Source: Turbatrix aceti
Taxonomy: Eukaryota; Nematoda; Chromadorea; Rhabditida; Panagrolaimidae
Assembly: GCA_963969345.1 (NCBI GenBank)
Contig: OZ017766.1
Coordinates: 5,084,001 to 5,148,000, forward strand
Length of the DNA stretch: 64,000 bases
Direction: 5' to 3'
In this document: one piece after another, positions 41,701 to 55,625 of the stretch
Position numbering within the stretch: the stretch's first letter is position 1
Layout: each line of letters begins with the position of its first letter
Made by a program: the position numbers and the translations under genes
Notes under the pieces: model-generated
What the model saw: only the letters and a program-made list of their open reading frames with translations
Databases searched by the model: none
Told to the model about the DNA's origin: nothing

Positions 41701-44700
41701 GACAGGTTGGACAGGTGGGATCAGGGCTGGCGGGGGCTGGGGAGGCTCGAGCACCCGCAGACACCTGTGCGCGTTCGGGGACAACGTCGTGCACTGGGGA
41801 AGAAGGGCTTTTGGCCCGTCGCCGATGAGTTCGTGCTGGGCGGCCATCGAGAATCCCAGAGGACAGACTTCGTCTTTGAGGCTGTCACAGTCCTTGCGAC
41901 AGAGTGAAAGGACCTTGGACGACGAAGTTGGCACGTCGCAGACTTTGTACATGTGGTAGCACGCGACGGCGTGGCTATACCTCTTGCACTCGTTGGAGAG
42001 CGATGGGATGTTCTGGATGAACATCATGGCAGCACGCAACTCTCGATCTATGTCGTACATTGCTTCCCTCGATTCGGAAGTGACGAGAATGTGCTTTCCA
42101 GTGAGAAAATTCCGGCAGGCATCCCCCTGGTAGAGGATGCAATCGCCTACGCGGAGACTGAGACCGTCGAGCCAGCGATCCTGGCCCCCGGATGGGCCAA
42201 AGGGAATGTATCCCATGCCACCCGCGTTGCCAGGCACCCGGAATAGGTCCTTTTCTTCGTCGGACGGAAGACGTCCCCGATCCATCGATGAATCGTCGTA
42301 ATTATCGTAATCGTCGTCGTAGTCGTCGGATGAGTGGTGGGACTTGGTTTTGGTTTTTACGGGAACTTTGGAGTGGGCATTCACCTGGAATTTTTTATTT
42401 TATTCATGAACATACAAAAAATGGCGGGAATAGATTTTTTCACGATTTAACCCCAAAAACAACCCAATTATTGAGGTTCAAGCATCCATGACCGCACGCA
42501 GGACAGAGACTGTACAAAAAAACGTTTTCTCCTGTTGCCAGAATGAAATGATGTTACTATGCTCATGTGAGGGTGCATTCCGAAGAGGAGGCAGGAAAAA
42601 TGGAAAAAGGAAGGATGGCAACCCAAACAAAAGAAAGAAAATGCAGGAGGAAGATGGAATGAAAAAAAAGAGAGCAATGCAGTGGCTGGCTGGTGTGCTC
42701 CGGTCATCATGAGTAAGTGTCCATCTATCTAAATATATACAGCGAAGCAGCAAAGCATGGAAGAAATCATCGAAAAGCAATATATAATATGCTTTGCTTT
42801 TTCCATGGTAAACAAAAAAACAAGAGCACATGAGTTTTGAATTATGTATCTGTTCATTATTTATTATGTTTCAGCTCAAAAACAGAAAAAAAACAAAAAC
42901 ATGAGGTTTTAATGATTTCCTAACAAAAAAATGCAATTTATCAAAAAGTCAAACTTAGCTCGCTCCTCCCAACACAAACAATGCAGGGCACATCGATTAC
43001 TCCGCTCACTCCGTACTCCCTTCCAGCCCTCCTGGCAATAAATCACACCCCGTCCCCTCTCCTAACTTTTTTTTTGATTTCAAAAACGCGGGAAAAAAAT
43101 TTTATTTAGCGAGAAAAAGTTGGTTTATTAATTTAGTTTTTTAAATGGAAAAAAATTAATTAGGTCAGTTGGGGGTTTTGATTGATCTGCCAGAAGGTTT
43201 GGGCACTAATGACACTTTTTGGGGGCAAAGTCAGGTGATTTTTACGGGTTTGAACGAACAAAAAAATTTAGAACCGTATTTTTTCATTCATGGTGGTGTG
43301 ATGAATAAATGAGGTTCCTAGCATCTTTTACGGCTTGGCAGACGACAGACTGCTCTGTTTTTGGGTGAGTGAGAGTATCTCAAAAAAAGGTCAATGCGCA
43401 GGACAGGAGCGGAGCCGGGTGCGCGATGGATGGATGACATTTCCATATTCTTCTTCTTCTTCTTCTTCTGCCCCTACCTAGCCTGCCTACCGGTAGGGTT
43501 ATGGGTTTGGCATTTATCTATAAACATGAACAACCAACCGCAAAAAATACATACTACATAGCAGCTCCACTAACCAGCAGTAATGGTATTAACAGCATTC
43601 GCGCAAAGCGAACCCGAAGACGAAAGAAGCAGGCGAAAGAAGGAACACAGCAATAAAAAAGACACAATTTACAACAATGACGACCCGACTTGACGATCTA
43701 TCAGCTACATATTCCACAGAGAGGACCAGAAAGGCATTAGCCGGACGATGAATGAATTCCTTTCGGCTAATGAAACGCGCAGGCAGACAAGCAGAAGCCG
43801 AGTAAATTGTAAAATGCGCAAAAGCGAATGTGGCCTTCACAAATGCTCAAAATTATTTTCTAATCTTTGCCGACAAAAGTGAAAACGAAAGATGGCCATG
43901 AAAATGTATGTTGAAAAACTGGGTCTGGAGGAAAATAGGTGCTACTTAGGATCTAAGATAAAAAAAATTTTTGCTGAAAAACATTTTTTTTTATTTTTTT
44001 CGGGTGAACGTTCAGATTTTTTGCAACACCTTTTTATTACCAAAAAGTTCAGAAAGCACCCAGCAAAGCCCGAAAACCCGGTAAAAAGTCGCAACATCGC
44101 CAGGCGCACTAAAACGAAAGGATAAAGATCTAAGATAGATATGCACACAGGTCATCCATCCATCCGTCGCCCCTCGTCCATCGCTGCCGTTGTCCTATGG
44201 ATTGATTGGTACAGTTGCGCGCAGACGCAAACGCCGGCTAGTATTTAGCTCAGGAATGAATGCATGCTGGCCAAACCAGCGCGGCTCAAAACAAAGCACG
44301 GAGCTTTCAAAAAAAAGTGAAAATCGCCGATCAAACGAACAAAAGACAGGAAACAAGTGTTGGTGTGTCAACAAATATTTTTAGTAATAAGTGTCAACTG
44401 CGGCATCCTAACATCCCATTATAGCGTTGATTGATGGATACACGGAAGAAAGCTTTGAACAATGCCTGAGTGTATAAAGCTAATTGCCCACTGGGAAATT
44501 GGGGAAGAAAAAAAAGAAGCGGCTTTGTTTGATGATTTTTTTGGGGAGAGAAATCAAATCAATTTGGATTGGAATTTATTGATCACTAATTTTATCAAAA
44601 ATGGGGTATCTTCCTTTGATCAATTTTTTTGAAAATAAATAAAAAATAAAAAAGGCTATAAAAATGTAAAATATGTAAAAATTATTGAAAATTAGCAAAA

Positions 44701-47700
44701 AAAAAGAACCGCACGCGCTGATGGGGGTACAATAACTAAAAACAAAGGACCTCCAACGATCAATTCTTTTTTTTGTGAGAAAGCCAATCGCAGACTGACT
44801 GACAGTAGAGCGTTATAAATCAACGCAGGTAAGATGGAAATCTGCCAAGACGGAAAAACGTAGACTTGTCCTTTTTTTCAAGGTAGAAAAAATCTCCAAA
44901 AACCACCAAAAAATAAAAAATAAAAAAAAATTTAGGTTCCAGAATCCAAACTTCAAATGTGTATCAGTAAAAAAAGTAAAACTAAATACAAGCAAAAAAA
45001 GAAGACGCAGCCTACCCCGGCGTCGTCCCTGCCATCACACTCACTGATTTACTGCCCCACGAAGACGACGATGGAGGGGGACAGGCCAGACCGGGTGGGT
45101 GGCAGGCAGGCGTATGGACACTATCCTCAATCGTTCCTTCGTTGTCGTCGCTCGCGTCATCAATCAGACATGCTTCCTAACAAGTAGTAGTATAAGAAGC
45201 AAGGCCGTCACGGGGGTAAGCGGAGACAGATAGCGTAGGGATGGACGGCAGAGGGACGGTCATTTGCAGGGGAGGGCAAGGCACAATCGTGGTTATCGGA
45301 CATTTTTCAAATATGTCACATGGACTCTTTTCATTTTCGAACTATTAACGGACAAGGGTGGCGGTTAGGGGGGGGGGTTACTGTATTTATAATATGGTAT
45401 AAATTGCGGTAAAGGACGAATTTCGCGGATGCAAAAAAAACTATTTTTTTTGTAAAAAAAAAATTTTTTAAGAAATTTTATTTTTGTAAAAAAATAATTT
45501 AAAAAAAAATTTAAATTCAGAAAATAATAGTTGCAACAAAATTTTTAAACTAAAAATATTGAAATTTTTTTCAAATGTTCCAATTTTTTTTAATTTGTTT
45601 TAAAGTTTCAAAAAAAAATTAATTTTGAAATTGCAATAAAATTTTCGACAGCGTTTTTTATCTCGGCATCCAAAAAACAGACTTTAGTCAATTTTCTCCA
45701 TTAGCGGCATTGTTGCTTTCTTCCCATCGAAAAAAGAATGACACGTACTATTTCGAAACCCCTGAAGACGTAACCATCCAAGACAAAAAAAAACTAATTA
45801 TACGATGCCAAAAACGAGAATAATCTTTAAATTACAACAAAAAATGTATTTTTTTCAGAACAACCCCGAAAAACGTAAAAAAGTTTAAAAACAGCGAAAA
45901 AAAAACCAACCCTCAACACAGAAGTTGTATTGACGGCACCGGCAACGTTGTGCGCGGTGCACTGGTAGTAACCGCTATCCAGGACATCGAGATCCGTAAT
46001 TATAAGCTTTGAAAAGTAATCTTTATTCCGAAATTTTGTACGACGGCTCTTTTCGACAGGTGCATTGTTCTTGAGCCATGTAAATGTAATGGGCAGTGGA
46101 GAGCCTGCTGCTTCGCACTTCAGACGGATCTCGCCTCCCGAAGCACGGGTGACGTTGGGAAGCGTGGATGTAAGACGGATGTATGGTCGCTTGCCCGTTG
46201 AGTCTTCCATGCTGAAAGAAAAATTGTGTTCAAAAAATACATATCGTAATGTGAAACAGAGTTTTACGTTTATTATCGCGAAAAAAATGTTTTTCTATTA
46301 AAAATAAAAAAAATATGGAAATCAAAAAATTTATTGTGAATTTTTTAAAGGATAAATATCTAAAATCGTTAAAAATTAAAAAAAGAAATTTCAAAACACG
46401 TAATAAAAATTTTTATAACTTGGAATTAAAATATAAACAGATTCAAAAAAAATTATAATTCGTTTAAAAAAAATTCATGTTTGTAAAAAAAACTAAAAAA
46501 TACGATTATTGAACTTTAAAGGCAACAAATTAGTTTTTGAGTCATTAAGGCACTCTTCAACAGTATAAATTTTAATTAAAAATATTTAACAAATGAAAAA
46601 ATCTATTTTAATTAGGAAAAGTAGAAAAATAAAATTTCAGCAATTTAAAAACTTTAAAAAATGTACAAAAAAATAAGTCAGCATCTGGGCAACTTTTTTT
46701 TACCACAGTCCATTCCACAAATTTTAACGCAACATTCAACGACGTCGTTGGCGAATGACGGTAAAATGACGACCATAAATACCCGAAGCGTGGAGGCTCA
46801 CTCGTCGGCTAGTTGTCGAAAAAAAAGAAGTTTTGAAGCCCCAAAACGCTACTGACTGGGCCACGGCACGGAAGCATAGACTAAATATTCATGGACTTTT
46901 GTCCTTGTCTTTGTTGCCGCTGGCATTGGCACTCTATTAGTAAAACGACTGTCATGTTCATCTGACAAGAAAGAACAAAATTATTTTTTCTTGTTAAATT
47001 AGTCATGGCCTGGGGGGTTATTCATTACCCAAGGGATAATGAAGTGCGAAGGGTCACACCTTGTAGGCCAATAAAAAACACTACATGTTGAAAAAGCCAT
47101 AAATTTTGCGGGTAATCAACGGCAACAGACCATTAAATGGTCATTTTGTCACCAACCGATTCATCCGCAAATTTATAGCTTTTTGCGGGACGCAAACGGC
47201 CACCAGGGTATGTATGCATAGCATGTATGTGTGTGCCACCACCGCATACACTCAGTCAGCCCCCTCCCCCGAGCGAGCCGCTCGGATGGGGATGGCTGGT
47301 GGTGTTCGTGAACCCCCCTTTTTGCCCACTTGGCTGACTGAGTGTATTTATGTCCGTGTCACAAAGTGAGAGCGAAGAAGATGGATGCGTTGTGTTAAAA
47401 GTGATGCGGTTCAGCGCCAGCGCCCTCTGTGCAGCTTTTTGTCCGTCCAGGGGCAGGAGCACATCCAAAAACAGGAGGGGGCACAAATCCTCGGCTCTTG
47501 GCCGGCTGGGGGGGGGGCTACAGCTGCTAACTGCCTGCCGGCCGTCGGCCGTCGGTCGACTCTCGACGACTGGGTCAGATCTTCGTTCATTCGCTCCTTG
47601 TCAGAACAAAACAGAACGGAGACGAGAATTAACTCCTTCATGCCCAGTCAGTCAACCAACCATCCATCCGGTTTTGGCCTGGCTCTCGCCCAAGAAGAAA

Positions 47701-50027
47701 GCACCCCATCCCACGGCTTTATCCTTCCTTCCCAGCATGGCTTCATTATTCTCTATCCCTCATCCCAAGTGCAAACGAACCAGTCGACTGACAAACAAAT
47801 AAACAAGAACAACGTTCGTACGTTCTTCGTTCCCGATTTTTCATCATCCATCTTTCCCCATTTTTTTCTGTTGTTAACAATAAAAAAAGACTCCAACGGA
47901 CGCCGCGTGAAAGCCCAAGCCCCTGAATCGGTAGATCTGTGACGAGCAGTAATCAGACAGTGACGGATCGACTGTCACCCTCGATACCTAGTCTTTCCGG
48001 TTCACCGCATCAAAAAAAAAGAAAAGAGAGGGGCAAGCGAGGTCATTCACAGCCACTCATTACTCCAATCGTCTTTCTCGTCTCGTCAGTGATTTGGAAT
48101 GTATTTTTTGATCAACAAAGAAAAAAATCGATTTTTTTGACAGCAATAAAATTATTTAGATATTTTTTAGTTATAAAATAAAAAAATTGCCAAATTTTTT
48201 GAAATATTTCAGATTGATAGAAATTTTTTTCAACACTCTGCTCGCAACGTGCGGACAAATTTTCGACGATCAGAGGACATATAAATTTTTTAGTTGCGTG
48301 AAAAAAATAGTAAAACAAGAAAAAAATGTTTTGAAAGATTTTTTACAAAACAAAATTTTTTAACAGAGATATAGGCGAGAACAAAAATTCATACATTATA
48401 TTTACAATTGTGTGAAAATAACAAAACTTCGCGTCCTTATCACGTCCGGCTATTTTGATGGATTGGAAGCCTGTTTACAACAAAAATGCCTTCCAAACCA
48501 CCTCTATCAATGAAAGTGAGGGTATTACGTTCGAATGAAAGACCCGAACGCCTATTTGCACTTTCCGATCAATTTACACATTGAACAATCATTAAAATTT
48601 GAAACACCTGCAGACCGTTGAAAAATGATCACAAAAGGTTACAGAAAACACAGTTTAACGCCAAATGATTCGAAAATGCAATAAAAAACCTATTTTTAAT
48701 TTTCTAGGACTGAAAGCCAAAAAACAAAGCGCATGTACCGACATCCGGTCCTAAAAAATATGTAAAAGGGAACAAAGCTACAGGAGTAGTCGTAAATCAT
48801 GCAACAATAAGGTCATAATGGTCACCCTTCGCCTGGCCACCCACGACGACGGTGAGAGTCGGTCCATCGTGGGGGGTGGTCGGTCATTTGCGAATGGGTG
48901 GTCAAATGACTGACTCTGCGTTGGCATGTACATGCTGCATGCATGCGTGTCTGACTCAACAGCTCAGCGCGCGAAGAAGGGCAACAAGAACGGTGGATGA
49001 ATGGATGTTACAAATTCTTCTTGGCACAACTCCATCACATTTCTGTTTAGTAAATCATCAGCGACATGGTTTGTCCAAGGCACAACACCGTGTTGGGGGG
49101 TTGTGTCAAAACAATGTGAAGAGAGAGGAGACCGAAAGGACGGAAAGGGCGACCACCTACTGAATATTCAAAAAGTCAGGTCCAACATGGTTGGTGGCCT
49201 GATCCGGTCGGTCGGTCGGAGAGGGCTTTGTCATCGGACTCGAGTTCAGTATTTTTTTGTTTCCGTGTTTGGCCGGTTTCCATGGAAGGAAACAAAAATA
49301 TAATTTGATCTTTATGGATTCAGTTTACGGGCCGTAATTTTTAAAATATGACACTTTCAAAAAATTTGGATAGTATTAATTTTAGGGAATTTTAAAAGAT
49401 TTTTGTAAACATTTTTTAAATTTATTTTTAGTGAAGAATTTTAAGATTTTTGGTAAAAATGTTTCACAAAATCAATTTTTAACAAAAAATCCTTATTTTT
49501 AAATAAATGAAAATAAATAATAAATTTAAAAAAAATTAAAAAAAAATTAAAAAAATTAAAAAAAAATTAAATACAATTAAAAAAAATTAAAAAATTATAA
49601 TTAAAAAAAAGAATACAATTAAGTTTTTTACAGATACCAAATTTTTTAATATTTGTATTTAATTTTCCAATGCCAAAACATTTTCTATAACAAAAAAATT
49701 TTAATTTTAAAAAGAAAATGTTAAAAATAAATTAATATGTACAATTTAGTTTTTTTTCTACGACATTCAATTATTTTTTTTCAATCGAAAAAAAAACTTA
49801 CGTAGAATTGTAATCACCGTAGACAATGTCATAGTCCCCAGCCGGTTCGATGAACAATCCATCGTCATACGGATTGGGTGGCATCGTGTCGTCGTTGGCA
49901 CTGATTTCGTTGTCGACTATCGGGAGTAGTGCACCACGCAGATGATCATCTCCTAGCACTCCATGGCTATGATGATGATGATGCTGTCGATGCGCGTGCC
50001 CTGCTTCGATGCCGTTATCGTTCGCGT
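38721..50027 (-). CDS. ROR-family receptor (Ig, Frizzled, kringle, TM, pseudokinase), 5' end unresolved
   Basis: Six exons in phase: 50027-49802, 46211-45911, 42384-40504, 40128-39765, 39254-39119, 38946-38721. Domain order matches ROR/CAM-1 Wnt receptors: His/Asp-rich N-terminal stretch, Ig domain ([20 protein letters not shown] ... [14 protein letters not shown]), Frizzled Cys-rich domain ([20 protein letters not shown]), kringle ([20 protein letters not shown]), a Leu/Cys membrane helix, and a tyrosine-kinase-like domain ([69 protein letters not shown]). Two catalytic features are degenerate: the Gly loop reads [11 protein letters not shown] and DFG is DFA (40548-40540), so it is probably a pseudokinase like many RORs. 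The tail is Pro/Gln/Ser- then Asn-rich. The signal peptide exon was not found. Introns reach 3.5 kb. Confidence 0.9.
42385..45910. other. Large ROR intron between Ig and Frizzled exons
   Basis: 3.5 kb without supported exons. Holds a (TTC)n microsatellite at about 43449-43469, G-run at 45369-45378, and TTAA/AAATTT-rich stretches at 45430-45650. The TGTTAC/GTAACA family is absent. Open frames such as 42478-42831 (-) have no splice or domain support. Confidence 0.55.
46212..49801. other. Large ROR intron between first known exon and Ig exon
   Basis: 3.6 kb. A GC-richer island (47100-48070) with many CCATCC/CAGTCAG-like short repeats contains overlapping open frames (47350-47802, 47385-47942) without recognisable domains. 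49490-49620 is a TTAAAAAA-type low-complexity tract. No TGTTAC/GTAACA clusters. Confidence 0.5.
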
Positions 50028-52267
50028 CTGAAACCCAATAAATTTATATTAAATATGTTTGCAAAACCGAGAGGCACGGTTGGCGGCAGATTTATTCAAA
50101 AAGTGCTCTCATGTATGGATATGACAAGGAAACATGCCAAGTGACCAATTTTGAGGTTTTTGGATGACGGGAAAAATCGTTGGGTGATGAAGATGACCCC
50201 CCCCCCTTGTCCAAACGGACGGCAATTAGGCGTCTTTTGTCACGAAAATAAAATAATACACGGAGGAGAGGGTGCGCAATAATGATGGCGATGGCCCCTG
50301 CTTCGGTGGCCAAAACCACTTGAACGCATAATTATTATTGACCACAAAAGTAAAATTGTTTTTGGGAGGCTTCTTCGGTAAGAGGGCATTGAGCGGCGGC
50401 GAGGGTTATGAATTAATCAAAGTTTCTTGTTATGACTGGAAAACAAAATAAAATAAAATATTTAGAAAGAATTTTTGTTTTTGAGTCGTGAATAATTTAT
50501 TTATTTTTTTATTCACCTTGTTTTCAACTTTTGAGTAGTTGAATGAATAAATAACAAATAAATTAGGAGCGTATCATTTTCACTGAGTTGGCGCGGCATT
50601 ATAAAAATAAATATTAAAACAACAAAAATTTTTGTTGGCTTTGAAAACGAACCAAAGAATGCTTTTAAAAACACAAAAAAAACTATTTTTTTATCAAGTA
50701 CATGAAATTTTTTAATCGATTCAAATTTTTTAAAAGCTTTGTGAAAAAAAATATAACAAAAAAGTTGCTCAATGTATTCCTCAACCGTTTTTTCCAGCAG
50801 CATCACAGCGTATCCCTAACACACGAATGCGAAGCAGAGATTTGCAGTGCGTTATTACATTATGGACACATAAACTGTGTAAGCATGGACAGCATTGTAA
50901 TTTAATTTTAAAATCATGTCTTTTTTTGTGTGAAAAGTGAAAAAAGAACACAAATGTCGTGTCCTGAAACAAGATCAGAAATTTCAATTTATTAGGAATG
51001 TCAATAAGTCAAGAGTAGTTCAATTTTAGAACTTGCACAAACAGAAACGTTTTTGTTTCAAAAAAATTGTGAATTCGTAAAAATATGAGAATGAGTAGGA
51101 TTTTACCGTCTCAGGAACAAACAGAAATTCGAACATCAAAATGCGTAATGCAAAATGTTCAGAAAACAAGAACAAAATTTACATTTCTTTCAATCTGTTT
51201 TAGGAAAAGATTTCAGAACAAAGAAACGTATAAATTTTAGAGTGATATTTTTTAGCACTGTTGTTGACTTTAAAAAAACCTCTGTTTCACGCGGGTAAAT
51301 ATTTTTTTAGAAAAAAAATGCAAAAAAATGTCTACCTGTCAAATTTTTTCCCCTAAATCCAAAAAATAGGCTCACAAAGTAAACAAAAACCCCACAATTT
51401 TTCTCTGTTCAAAACATTTTAACCGGACAATCGAACGATTTAAAAATATTTCCATTGAATGGACGGAAATCATTTTGCTATGAAATACATAATGCTGGCA
51501 TGAAAAGAAAAATCTTTCTTTCTAAATAGAGCAATTTGCACTTACATACATACAAATAAATACGAACGCCTAACTAAGCCCTGCCCGCGTGTATGTGTGT
51601 AAAAATTATTCAATGCTACGTTGAACAAAGTTATACATAAAAGCACCCGTGGAAGGCGGGGAGATATTTATGTACTACAACGACAGCTACTAATAAGTGA
51701 AGAAATAAATATTGGAGGAAGTCTAGCTCCACCCGGGGGCTATTATTTGAACGCTTGTAAAAATAGCGGTGAGCGTTTATTTAACAAGGTGAAAATTTGA
51801 AAAGAGCACTTCTTATACAACAACTTGAAAATTGATGGAGAGAGAAGAGTTTTGAGTTTGCAACCTTTGTACAACAAAATTTGTATCCCTCGAGAGCGGT
51901 GAGGATGAGGATGTCGCTCATTGTCGACGCCTAAAGGTATTAAAATACATATACGTCGTCGAACGAACGCAAATGTTTTAACATACACCGCAGAGGAGGA
52001 CAGGAAGCTGGAGCAGTCAGTCATCGTCTCCTTTCTCCTTTCTCACGCGCGAATACATATTATCTATACTGCCATAACCTCGGGCAGATTAAATTACAGG
52101 TATCAGCTGTGAGAAGGGCTGTTGACCGAACAAAGAATTCTTGGGTGCAAAAACAATTTTTTTCACAAATTCATAGATATTTCAAAAATTTATTCAGCGA
52201 ATAGAATCAAAAAAAATTGTTACGATAGATACATTTTTTTGTTAATATTTAGTTTAAATGTACATTT

Positions 52268-53916
52268 TTAACAGACACTCTGCGAGCCGATTTAGGACCA
52301 AGCCGGGGAGAAGGACACATCATTTTGACACTTTCAAATGTTTTGAGTCAGAGTTGTAGGCCTTCGGGGGAAAGGTCCAAAGCCGCGATATTTTATTTTA
52401 TAAAATTCGGATTCACGAGATTCGGCTTCAGAAGTGTTTTTCATAAAAAATAGTCCCCCGTGCTACGTTGGTTATGAAAAATTCTGAGAAAATTAATGTA
52501 GGGGTTTCTGAGGACGGCGAATCCAATGACATATTCAGAATGTTTTTTCGGTTACGGTAATTATCGATTTTTTGATAGCATACGTTTTCAAACCGCTATC
52601 ATATTCGGATCTCAAACTTAAGCGGTAATTCGATAAGCCTATCTTCTTCCCCGTTGTTTTTTGTATCGGAAAAAGTAAAATACAAAAAAAAATCGCGTGC
52701 CCAAGGTTGTCATAAATTTTAATTTATGCTCCAGACTCGACACCGGAGCCCTGCGCGCAACGTGCACGCATGATTTTGCGCTGCTGCACACGCGTATTGA
52801 CCTTTATTTTTTAGACGCATGCCTAACTTATTACAAAAACCGTTTTTGGAACCATTCAATAGGTGTGCCAAGGCGGGAAGGTGAACAGTAGTCTTTTTTC
52901 CAAGCTTCACCTGTAAAATGCCTGAGGCTATTAGCCATGAACATTTTGACAAAAATGACCTATTCTATCTTTTAGAGAATTCAATTCTCTATGGAGTAAA
53001 AAATTTTTAGTTTTTTACCTTTATTATTGGATTCTGTAGCTTAATTTGCCCAACATGTTCTAAATTTCACTTCAAATTATGAGATTTTTATTTCGTAAGA
53101 GAAGCGCCGGCAGAAAAATGAAGGTTAAACTTGGTGTATGTTTTTTAAATTAATGTACCGAACCCAAAAATAAAGGTAAAAATCTGAAAATTTTTTACAC
53201 CATAGAGAATTGAATTCTCTAAAAGATAGAATAGGTCATTTTTGTCAAAATGTTCATGGCTAATAGCCTCAGGCATTTTACAGGTGAAGCTTGGAAAAAA
53301 GACTACTGTACACCTTCCCGCCTTGGCACACCTATTGAATGGTTCCAAAAACGGTTTTTATAATAAGTTAGGCATGTGTCTAAAAAATAAAGGTCAATAC
53401 GCGTGTGCAGCGGCGCAAAATCGTGCGTGCACGTTGCGCGCAGGGCTTCGGTGTCGAGTCTGGAGCATAAATTAAAATTTATGACAACCTTGGGCACGCG
53501 ATTTTTTTTTGTGTTTTACTTTTTCCGATACAAAAAACAACGGGGAAGAAGATAGGCTTATTGAATTACCGCTTAAGTTGAAGATCCGAATATAATGGCG
53601 GATTGAAAACGTATGATATCAAAAAATCGATAATTACCGTAACTGAAAAAAAATTCTGAGTATGTCATTGGATCCGCCGTCCTCAGAAACCCCTATATTA
53701 ATTTTTTTCAGAATTGTTCATGATCAACGTAGCACGGAGCATTATTGTTTATGAACAACACTTCTGAAGCCGAATCTCGTGAATCCGAATTTTATAAAAT
53801 AAAATATCGCGGCTTTGGACCTTTCCCCAGAAGGCCTACAACTCTGACTCAAAACATTTGAAAGTGTCAAAATGATGTGTCCTCGATCCTAAATCGGCTC
53901 GCAGAGTGTCTGTTAA
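52268..53916. mobile_element. Foldback transposon with ~770-bp inverted arms and TTAA ends
   Basis: Left arm 52272-about 53037 and right arm about 53158-53912 are reverse complements at high identity with small indels, separated by about 120 unique bases. Both ends begin CAGACACTCTGCGAGCCG inside a TTAA (52268-52271 and 53913-53916), suggesting TTAA target-site duplication as in piggyBac-type elements, though a 2-bp TA target cannot be excluded. The arms hold mirrored copies of the same short open frame (52697-52891 plus; 53303-53497 minus) without known domains, so the element is non-autonomous. Near the inner arm ends AGAGAATTCAATTCTCT is a small palindrome. A 14-base deletion near the right tip distinguishes the arms. 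Confidence 0.85.
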
Positions 53917-55618
53917 CAAGTTACATTGGCAAAACTCCACATACGGCTAAAAAAGATTTTTTGAAGCAAGCGTGTGTGAGAAATAAAAATTCAGCCAAAA
54001 AATATTTATATGAACGTGATGTGGTGCCGTCGCGTGAGATTTTCGGCATTACTAGATAATTTTGAGTGACATCATCGATTAATTTTTGGTTTCTTCGAAG
54101 AATATTTATTTAAAAAAAAAATTTATACATGTTTGAAATTAATTTTTCTGACGCAAACCTGAGCAAGTTTTTTTTTCAAAATGAAAAATTAAAAAAGAAT
54201 ACGGCATAAATTGCAGACGAATTAAAAAAATGTTTTACAAAAAAATATGTAAAAAATAAACAAAAAATATAAAAAATCTTTACGCAGGTAAAAATCCCAC
54301 AAATTTTAAAAGTGCAAATAAAAGGTAAACAACTGGCCGCGGATGAAAAAAAAACAATTATAAATCATTTAAAAAAGTGATATATCGATTACGCGGTCAG
54401 GTCCAGTCCAGTAGGTATTATAATTGCGCCTCACCTGTGTGGAGGAGTCACAAGTGAGCAAGTTACTATGTATAACCGAACCCTCCTTTTAACTTGATTT
54501 TTTTTCATCATTTTAACGACATGAAGCAGGAGATTGACAGTTATGCAAAGATGACTCGACAGATGAACTGGATATGTTTCAGCGTCTTGTCTCTTCTCCT
54601 CTCGCAGCCCCTCACCATCACCGCCACCACGCGGGCTGCTGCGTGTTGATCACACTAACCGGACGATGATTATTGCAGGAAGGAGGTCCAAAAATAAAAA
54701 CTTCGAAAAAAAATTTTATGTGGGAAAATTGCATTTTTGGAATTTGTTTTGAAATCTTTTAAAAAATCTGACAATTTATTAAATATCTCCAAAAGATAAG
54801 AACAGCATACGAAATGGCTGGCCAGTTGACTTCTTGTCCCTCAGAAAAGTTTGAGTGACTGACAGGCACTCAAATGCAGATATAAAAGATTGTCAAGCCA
54901 AACATACTAAATGACGCGGTTGATTCTCGACAAAAAAATTGTCCAAATTATAAAATAATTATTTTTTCATTATTTTTACAATGTATAAAAATCCACTGTA
55001 GCAAAAAAATTACATGTAATAGTAATTAAAATGACACCATCCGTCAAAAAAAATAAGACGATCCAGTGCGCGTGTTTACGGTGGGGTGGGTGGCCGACGT
55101 CATTAGAGTCTTCACACATTGTTATATTTGTTTCAACGAGAGGGTTGTACGAGTGTTGTACAAATGCACTGCTTCTACAACAACTACTAATTGCAGGCCT
55201 AGGCCCATTGTTTCGGTGAGGGTTGGTTAGTTCATTCGGGGGTTCAGACATGAGAAAAAGAATAAGAAACAATGAATGAATGCGTGGACGACGGCAAAAC
55301 ATAGTAGATGGGTGTATTATTCTTGCGCATACTTATGTACATAGATAAATACGATACAATGTTGCACATGGCATAATGTGATTTTATTGGTAAAATGAAA
55401 AAGATTTGACTTTTTGGTTCACGAAAAGTTTATTTTTATGTGGTAAATTTTCTTTTTTACACACTAAAAATCTATTTTTTTGTTTTTTTATTTCACAGTT
55501 GTTAAAAATTTTAATACATTCAAAAAACTAAAAAAATGTTATAAAGCAGACATGCGACCCAAAAACCATAAAACTTGCAAACTTATCGACATGATTAAAA
55601 TAATAGAAAAATACTTAC

Positions 55619-55625
55619 GTTCCAT
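55619..55625 (-). other. Candidate 5' exon of the ROR gene (ATG plus donor)
   Basis: On the minus strand ATGGAAC is followed directly by GTAAGTATT, the strongest donor upstream of the first confident ROR exon. It ends in phase 1, exactly the phase needed by the exon starting at 50027. The encoded start would lack a signal peptide, so it could be an alternative or untranslated leader exon instead. Confidence 0.25.

Noticed and set aside
47350..47942. Overlapping plus-strand open frames of 150 and 185 codons
   Set aside because: Low-complexity, short-repeat composition inside a ROR intron on the other strand, no domains and no paired splice sites.
54551..54649. 33-codon plus-strand frame with a hydrophobic, signal-like N-terminus
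   Set aside because: Too short and ends in a stop with no continuing exon found; could be chance.
54976..55302. 108-codon minus frame with signal-peptide-like start, candidate ROR first exon
   Set aside because: No good donor in the phase required by the exon at 50027.
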